Source: Planctomycetota bacterium (GTDB lineage Bacteria > Planctomycetota > UBA1135 > GCA-002686595). From it: a stretch of 64,000 nucleotides of DNA. The stretch's first letter is position 1. Every line of letters begins with the position of its first letter. The position numbers were made by a program, and so were the translations under genes. Location: NCBI GenBank assembly GCA_016779205.1, contig JADHOC010000003.1:124001-188000 (forward strand), read 5' to 3'. The notes under the pieces were generated by a model. It did not search any database and was not told the DNA's origin. It saw only the letters and a list, made by a program, of their open reading frames with translations. Shown here one piece after another: positions 58,868 to 64,000 of this stretch.

Positions 58868-59326
58868 TCAGTCCGCCAGCTGATCGCCCCGGAAGGCGTC
58901 CGGCAGCAGCTCGTCCACGGACCACCGGGCGGTGGTGCCATCCGCGGCCTCGGCCACCACGGTCGCGTGGGGCGCGAACTCCGCGAGCCACTGGCGACAG
59001 GCGCCGCAAGGCGCCGTGGGGGTGTCCGCGTCCGTCCGGATGGCGACCACGGTGATCGGCGGGCCGAGGGCGGCTCCCTCAGCGTCAGGACCCGCGGCCC
59101 TGAGCGTGGCCAGCCGCGTGGAGAGGGCGTTGCGCTCCGCGCACAGGGTCAGGCCGAAGCTCGCGCTCTCCACGTTGCAGCCGCTGAAGAGGGCCCCCTC
59201 TGCGTCGAGCACCGCCGCTCCCACCCTGAAGCGTGAGTAGGGCGCGTACGCAGCATCCTTCACGGAGCGGGCCGCCTCGAGGGCCCGCGCGACGGCGGCG
59301 TCATGGGGTTCGGGGGACTGGGACAC
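58868..59326 (-). CDS. cdd: Cytidine deaminase
   Basis: This enzyme deaminates cytidine and deoxycytidine for pyrimidine salvage. The catalytic core is complete: AAYAPYSRFRVGAAV, GCNVESASFGLTLCAERNAL (zinc Cys and catalytic Glu) and PCGACRQWLAEF (two more zinc Cys). The start is uncertain. GTG 59326 gives 152 residues and fits the family N-terminus; ATG 59395 overlaps the stop of the upstream DUF669-like gene (TAATG) but adds 23 residues with non-coding-like codons. Either way it follows the DUF669-like gene closely and may be co-transcribed. Confidence 0.92.
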   Translation of the reverse strand: MSQSPEPHDAAVARALEAARSVKDAAYAPYSRFRVGAAVLDAEGALFSGCNVESASFGLTLCAERNALSTRLATLRAAGPDAEGAALGPPITVVAIRTDADTPTAPCGACRQWLAEFAPHATVVAEAADGTTARWSVDELLPDAFRGDQLAD

Positions 59327-59394
59327 CCCGTGAGCTTCACGCCCTTGGCCCCCGTGTTCAAGCCCCCCGGGCCGTTCCCAGGCGGGCTGCGGCA

Positions 59395-59820
59395 TTACCC
59401 GAGGAGCCCGGCGACCTCCCGCTCGGAGCGGATCGCCCCCCAGCCGTCGTAGGCCACGCGGCTCCGCCGAAGGAGGCGGCCGTCGCTCTCCCGCCGGGAC
59501 TCCTGGGTGGCGATCCGCACCATGGCCTCCCGGCCCAGGAGCTCCTCGGGCTCCACATCCATGGACACGGTCACGTCGAAGCCCAGGGCCGCCAGCACCA
59601 TGCGCACCCGCCGCAGGCCACGGTCGGTGAAGTTCAGCCAATCGAGCACCGCGGTCCGACCCGCCAGGTCGCCACCCACCAGCTCCATGCGGAGCATCCA
59701 GGCCGCCCGGCCGGCCGCCCCCTCCACCGGTCGCACCTCGCCGACGCGCATCCGGTACTCGCCGTCCTCCACGACGACGAAGTCGTCCACGTCCGCTCCC
59801 TCACTGGCCTCAATCCGCAT
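59395..59820 (-). CDS. DUF669-like protein (phage-type single-strand DNA-binding-related)
   Basis: The 141-residue protein resembles DUF669 proteins: DGEYRMRVGEVRPVEGAAG ... WMLRMELVGGDLAGRTAVLDWLNFTDRGLRRVRMVLAALG ... PEELLGREAMVRIATQESR. Such proteins are usually in phage recombination or replication modules and have an OB-like fold. Here it sits alone among chromosomal genes with normal codon use, and is followed by cdd. GGAG lies about 9 bases before the ATG. The function is probably nucleic-acid binding (inference). Confidence 0.65.
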   Translation of the reverse strand: MRIEASEGADVDDFVVVEDGEYRMRVGEVRPVEGAAGRAAWMLRMELVGGDLAGRTAVLDWLNFTDRGLRRVRMVLAALGFDVTVSMDVEPEELLGREAMVRIATQESRRESDGRLLRRSRVAYDGWGAIRSEREVAGLLG

Positions 59821-59913
59821 CGCACAAACTCCGTTCAGGGGGTCCTGGGTCGGGCCCCTTCGCCCGTCCTCTGGAACGGAGACGATCCTGTGCCCCGGAG
59901 GTTGCAGGGCGGC

Positions 59914-60822
59914 TCAGCCCCCGTCCGCTGCGAGCGCGCGCGCCACCCGGTACGTCCCCGCATAGGCCGACACGGACGCCTCCACCGGGTCCGCGTAGCC
60001 GCCGCCGAGGGTCAACGCCACCGGGAGCCCATCGCGGCGGAAGCGCGAGAGCGCGCGCCGGTCACGCTCCTCCACGCCCTCCACGCTGAGCGCCATCCGC
60101 CCGAGGCGATCCACCGCCAGCACATCGACCCCGCCCTGGTAGAGCACGAGGTCCGGGCGCGAGCGCTCCATGGCCTCGTCCAGCGCGGCGTCGAGGGCGT
60201 CGAGGTAGGCGTCGTCGCCGGTGTCGTCAGGGAGCGGCACGTCCAGATCGCTCCGCTGCTTGCGGCTCGGGAAGTTGCGCTCCCCGTGGATCGAGCACGT
60301 GAACACCCGCGGGTCCTCCTCGAAGATCGACGCCGTGCCGTCGCCCTGATGGACGTCCACGTCGAACACCAGGACGCGCCGCACGGCGCCACGGTCCAGG
60401 ACCCGGCGCGCCGCAACGGCGAGGTCGTTGAACACGCAGTACCCCGATCCGAAGTCCCGGTAGGCGTGGTGCGTGCCCCCCGCGAGGGTCCCCGAGAGGC
60501 CGTCCTCGAGCGCCGCGTCCACCGCAGCCAGGGTGCTCCCCACGCTCCCCAGGGAACGCATGACCATCTCCTCCGACCAGGGGAAGCCGATGCGCTGCAC
60601 GGCCTTGCGGGGCAGGCTGCCCTCGAGGAAGCCCTGGACATAGTCCGGGTCGTGGACCGCGAAGAGGTCCTCCAGGGGCGCGGTCGCGGCGGGCGTGAGC
60701 GCCCCGCTGTCCACGATCCCCTCGTCCACCAGCCGCTCGCGGAGGAGGCGGTACTTGTGCATGGGGAAGCGGTGCTTGGGGGGCAGCACCACCTCGAAGT
60801 GATCGCAATAGAAGACGCGCAC
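59914..60822 (-). CDS. Histone deacetylase-like (AcuC/HDAC superfamily) hydrolase
   Basis: The 302-residue protein has the zinc amidohydrolase fold of bacterial HDAC-like enzymes: FPMHKYRLLRERL near the start, LAGGTHHAYRDFGSGYCVFND (charge-relay His pair), VLVFDVDVHQGDGTASIF (zinc-binding Asp and His), QGGVDVLAVDRLGRM and a final GGGYAD. It may deacetylate proteins or small amides such as acetylpolyamines. The start is a GTG with TAGACT ending 6 bases before it, so the message is probably leaderless. Confidence 0.92.
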   Translation of the reverse strand: MRVFYCDHFEVVLPPKHRFPMHKYRLLRERLVDEGIVDSGALTPAATAPLEDLFAVHDPDYVQGFLEGSLPRKAVQRIGFPWSEEMVMRSLGSVGSTLAAVDAALEDGLSGTLAGGTHHAYRDFGSGYCVFNDLAVAARRVLDRGAVRRVLVFDVDVHQGDGTASIFEEDPRVFTCSIHGERNFPSRKQRSDLDVPLPDDTGDDAYLDALDAALDEAMERSRPDLVLYQGGVDVLAVDRLGRMALSVEGVEERDRRALSRFRRDGLPVALTLGGGYADPVEASVSAYAGTYRVARALAADGG

Positions 60823-60828
60823 GTGGGC

Positions 60829-60834
60829 AGTCTA
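60829..60834 (-). promoter_or_regulatory. -10-like hexamer TAGACT for the HDAC-like gene
   Basis: Six bases lie between the hexamer and the GTG start at 60822. Confidence 0.45.
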
Positions 60835-60878
60835 TCGGCGCCCTGGCCTCGCCGCGCCGGGCGAGCCGCAGGGAGCGG

Positions 60879-61961
60879 TCACCGCGCCGCAGCCGTCGCG
60901 GTCGCCTCCGCGATGGCGCGCGCCGCGTTGTGGTACGCGACGAGCCCGAGGGTCTCCTGATCCACCCCGCGGCGTCCGAGCACCTCGAGGAGCGCGGGGT
61001 ACCCGCTCGCGTCCTCGAGCCCCGCGGGGCGACGGTCGATGCCATCGAAGTCCGCGCCCAGGGCCACGTGCCGGGGCCCCGCCACCTCGAGGGCGTGCAG
61101 CACGTGATCCGCGACCCGCTCCAGGGGGAAGGGCGGCATCCCCGACTGGATCGCGTCCCCTTCGAGGAGCAGCCGCTCGGTGGCGTTATCTCCTCCGGCG
61201 TTCCGGTACGCCTCGGTCTTGCGGAAGGCCTGCTCCGCTCGCCGCTCATCCTCGTCCAGGAAGGCCGTCGCGAAGGGGATCCCAAGCACGCCGCCGCGCT
61301 GGGCGAGGGCGCGCAGCTGGTCGTCCGTGACGTTCCGCGGGTGGTCGCTCAGGGCGCGGCAGCCGGAGTGGCTCACCATCGGCGGCGCGACGGCGGCCTC
61401 GAGGGCGTCGTAGAAGGTCCGCTCCCCCGCGTGAGAGAGGTCCACGAGCATGCCCAGCTCCCCCATGCGCTCGACCACGCGCACGCCGAAGTCGGAGAGC
61501 CCCTCCGGCACGGCCGCGCCCGCGCCATCGCGGCACGAACGCGCCCACGACAGGTGGTTGTTCCAGGTCAGCGTCATGACCCGCACGCCCCGCCCTGCGT
61601 AGTGGTCGAGCTGGTCGAGGTCGTCCTCGATGGCATGCCCGCCCTCGATCGCGAGCACGCAGGCAAGGCGGCTGGGGTCGGGCTCCAGCAACCTCGCCCC
61701 GTCCACCACCTGACAGAGGCTCTCGGGGTGCCGCGCGAACAGGTCATCGGCGGCGTCGAGGAGGGCGTTGGTCCGCCGCTTGGCGGCGCCCGGCTCCTCG
61801 GCATAGGGCCCGTCGATCCAGGCCGTGAGCACCACCGCTGCCAGGCCCCCCCGACGACCCCGGACGAGGTCCAGGTGCCCGTGGGTCTCCTGTCCCAGGT
61901 CGTGGCCGAGGTCGAGGGCCCTCTGGAGGGCGTCCGCGTGACAATCGAAGACGGGCAGCAT
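60879..61961 (-). CDS. M19-family membrane dipeptidase (renal dipeptidase-like)
   Basis: The 360-residue protein is a zinc TIM-barrel dipeptidase: DCHADAL at residues 6-12, EGGHAIEDDL, TLTWNNHLSWA, VDLSHAGERTFYD, SHSGCRALSDHPRNVTDDQ and GADFDGIDRRP. All expected metal ligands (two His, one Glu, two His) are visible. No signal peptide is present, so it acts in the cytoplasm on dipeptides, possibly including D-residues from cell-wall turnover. TACCGT ends 6 bases before the ATG. Confidence 0.93.
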   Translation of the reverse strand: MLPVFDCHADALQRALDLGHDLGQETHGHLDLVRGRRGGLAAVVLTAWIDGPYAEEPGAAKRRTNALLDAADDLFARHPESLCQVVDGARLLEPDPSRLACVLAIEGGHAIEDDLDQLDHYAGRGVRVMTLTWNNHLSWARSCRDGAGAAVPEGLSDFGVRVVERMGELGMLVDLSHAGERTFYDALEAAVAPPMVSHSGCRALSDHPRNVTDDQLRALAQRGGVLGIPFATAFLDEDERRAEQAFRKTEAYRNAGGDNATERLLLEGDAIQSGMPPFPLERVADHVLHALEVAGPRHVALGADFDGIDRRPAGLEDASGYPALLEVLGRRGVDQETLGLVAYHNAARAIAEATATAAAR

Positions 61962-61967
61962 CCCGCC

Positions 61968-61973
61968 ACGGTA
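61968..61973 (-). promoter_or_regulatory. -10-like hexamer TACCGT for the M19 dipeptidase
   Basis: Six bases separate the hexamer from the ATG at 61961. The same hexamer at the same distance precedes the symporter operon at 41248-41253. Confidence 0.4.
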
Positions 61974-62111
61974 GCGTCAGGCGGGCTCGGTGCCCCGCGC
62001 CGATCGCCCTGCCAGCGTGACAGGATGGGGGGAAGGCCAGGTTCGGCCCTGCCACGTTGGCAGCGGGGAAACCACCCCGGGAGGGCCCAGGGGTGGACTC
62101 CTGGGCCGTCG

Positions 62112-62153
62112 GGGGGCCCGGCGGCCCCGGCCGCTGGCCCGGGGCGGGCCCCC
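62112..62153. repeat. Nested GC inverted repeat upstream of the response regulator
   Basis: Outer 9-bp arms (62112-62120 and 62145-62153) enclose a 6-bp inner hairpin (62121-62134). It lies 43 bases before the response regulator ATG and could be a leader structure or an upstream terminator. Confidence 0.35.
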
Positions 62154-62195
62154 GGTCCAAATGCGGCACGCCGTTTGCTCCCCTGCCGCAGACCC

Positions 62196-62627
62196 ATGGA
62201 CCGCCGAATCCTCATCGCCGACGACGACACCTGTGTGCGACAGGGAGCCGCTGAGCTCCTCGTCGGCTCGGGCCTCACCGTCGTGGAGGCCGGGGACGGT
62301 GAAGAGGCCATGGTCATGGTGGAGCGGTCCTTCCACGTGGGAGAGCCCCTGCACCTGGTGCTCGCCGACGTGCACATGCCGCCCCCCCAGCAGCCCACCG
62401 ACCTGGGGCTCGAGCCTGGCGACGGCGGCCTGGCCCTCTTCAGCCTGCTCCGGGGCCAGCGCCCCGAGCTCCCCTGCATCCTCTGGTCCGGCGCCGCCTC
62501 CGAGGGCGTCGCGGCCTGGGCGCTCGACAAGGGCGCCCGCGCGTTCCTGCGCAAGCCGGTGCAGCCCCTCCAGCTGCGCGAGGAAGTCCAGCGCGTCCTC
62601 GACGAGGTCTGGGGCCGCGCGAGCTAG
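62196..62627 (+). CDS. Stand-alone response regulator (receiver domain only)
   Basis: The 143-residue protein is a CheY-like receiver: acidic pocket at Asp9-Asp10 (LIADDD), phosphoacceptor Asp58 (LADVHMP), Ser98 (LWSG) and Lys120 (LRKP). A 16-residue insert (about 63-78, PPQQPTDLGLEPGDGG) lengthens the loop after the phosphorylation site. There is no output domain, so it works through a partner protein. No histidine kinase is nearby. The frame is open for 1.2 kb upstream but only as antisense of the M19 gene. groES follows after 115 bases. Confidence 0.9.
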   Translation: MDRRILIADDDTCVRQGAAELLVGSGLTVVEAGDGEEAMVMVERSFHVGEPLHLVLADVHMPPPQQPTDLGLEPGDGGLALFSLLRGQRPELPCILWSGAASEGVAAWALDKGARAFLRKPVQPLQLREEVQRVLDEVWGRAS

Positions 62628-62742
62628 ACCCATCCCAAGTTCGACGTCGCGCCGGCCTCCGCCGCGCGGCGCCATCTTCTTTTCATCCCCTCCACTAGAC
62701 CCCCACGAAAGCAATCGGCGCCGTACGCGGCGCGAACCCATC

Positions 62743-63054
62743 ATGGCCACCAAGACCAAGAAGAACGTCGCTATCCGCCCCCTCGGTGACCGCGTCCTCA
62801 TCCAGCGCGTTGAGGCCGAAGAGAAGACCGCCGGCGGCATCCTGCTCCCCGAGAGCGCCAAGGAGAAGCCGAAGGAAGGGATCATCGTCGCCACCGGTGA
62901 CGGCAAGACCCTCGACAGCGGCGACCGGAGCTCCTTCAGCGTCTCCAAGGGCGACCGCGTCCTCTTCACCTCCTACGCCGGCACCGACGTCAAGCACGAC
63001 GGCGCGGAGTACATCATCATGCGCGAGGACGACATCCTCGCGATCATCGGCTGA
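62743..63054 (+). CDS. groES: Co-chaperonin GroES
   Basis: GroES caps the GroEL chaperonin. The 103-residue protein has IRPLGDRVLIQRVEAEEKTAGGI, the mobile-loop region, GDRVLFTSYAGTDVKHDGAEYIIMREDDILAI and a slightly long N-terminus (MATKTKKN). groEL follows after 39 bases. I see no CIRCE element (HrcA operator) in the 115 bases upstream, nor a clear -10 hexamer at the usual place. Confidence 0.96.
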   Translation: MATKTKKNVAIRPLGDRVLIQRVEAEEKTAGGILLPESAKEKPKEGIIVATGDGKTLDSGDRSSFSVSKGDRVLFTSYAGTDVKHDGAEYIIMREDDILAIIG

Positions 63055-63093
63055 TCGAGCTGTTCCCGCTCAACCCCTGACCACCACCATCCC

Positions 63094-64000
<907 letters not shown>

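Noticed and set aside
58422-58883. Plus-strand 153-residue frame over the gap between cdd and ligA
   Set aside because: Translation is low-complexity Pro/Ala/Arg and overlaps the ligA N-terminus on the other strand; no promoter or ribosome site.
62628-62742. Search for a CIRCE operator upstream of groES
   Set aside because: No TTAGCACTC / GAGTGCTAA type inverted repeat is present; regulation by HrcA is not supported.

Overview
The window is about 64 kb of very GC-rich bacterial chromosome, densely coding, with genes on both strands, one tRNA, and no insertion sequence, integrase, phage cluster or CRISPR array that I can see. The best guess is a member of the Planctomycetota. This is inference from several things seen together: many secreted proteins with lineage-style C-terminal domains, a signal peptidase I with a large inserted domain, an ECF-type sigma factor, several unusual extracellular peptidases, and many start codons without a Shine-Dalgarno sequence. 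Housekeeping genes (glnS, birA, rph, rdgB, lepA, lepB, lptB, etfBA, ligA, cdd, groESL) and Omp85 and LptB homologues indicate a diderm heterotroph.

Layout. 1-11 kb: the 3' end of an Omp85 protein, TRAP permeases DctQ-DctM, an S9 peptidase, a secreted protein with a 138-residue C-terminal domain, a minus-strand pair (DctP receptor, then an EEP hydrolase interrupted by one amber codon), and a di-haem peroxidase. 11-18 kb: acyltransferase 3, glnS, a three-gene operon (FixH/YtkA-like lipoprotein, MbnH/MauG-like di-haem enzyme, PepSY membrane protein), a sulfotransferase-like gene, a LOG-family protein and an RNase Z-like hydrolase. 18-25.6 kb: a tandem PilZ protein beside a MshEN protein (both plausible c-di-GMP readers), a lipoprotein, a 503-residue unknown and an M14 carboxypeptidase. 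25.6-37.6 kb: an FHA/coiled-coil/trypsin fusion, birA, rph-rdgB-lepA, an M64 peptidase, lepB, lptB and etfB-etfA.

37.8-49.4 kb: an FG-GAP protein and another secreted protein, both ending in the same 138-residue domain; a sodium:solute symporter with a small membrane partner; parvulin; a divergent aldehyde dehydrogenase; two Nudix hydrolases around an ABC exporter; and a sulfatase-like lipoprotein. 49.4-64 kb: a polytopic glycosyltransferase-like protein, XdhC, tRNA-Val(CAC), an M12B-type metalloprotease, a reading frame joining ligA to an ECF sigma factor without a stop, cdd, a DUF669-like protein, a histone-deacetylase-like protein, an M19 dipeptidase, a response regulator, and groES-groEL (running off the end).

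Three observations stand out. (1) A TANNNT -10-like hexamer lies 6-8 bases before the start codon of twelve genes (11 bases in a thirteenth), suggesting widespread leaderless transcription. (2) A 138-residue C-terminal domain occurs in three otherwise unrelated secreted proteins and aligns without gaps. (3) ligA and a sigma factor share one uninterrupted frame. I see no single multi-gene system that is clearly new. The best candidates for new biology are the 138-residue domain, the PilZ/MshEN neighbourhood and the FixH/MbnH/PepSY operon. Coordinates rest on reading the sequence; family assignments are from recognised motifs, with no database search.
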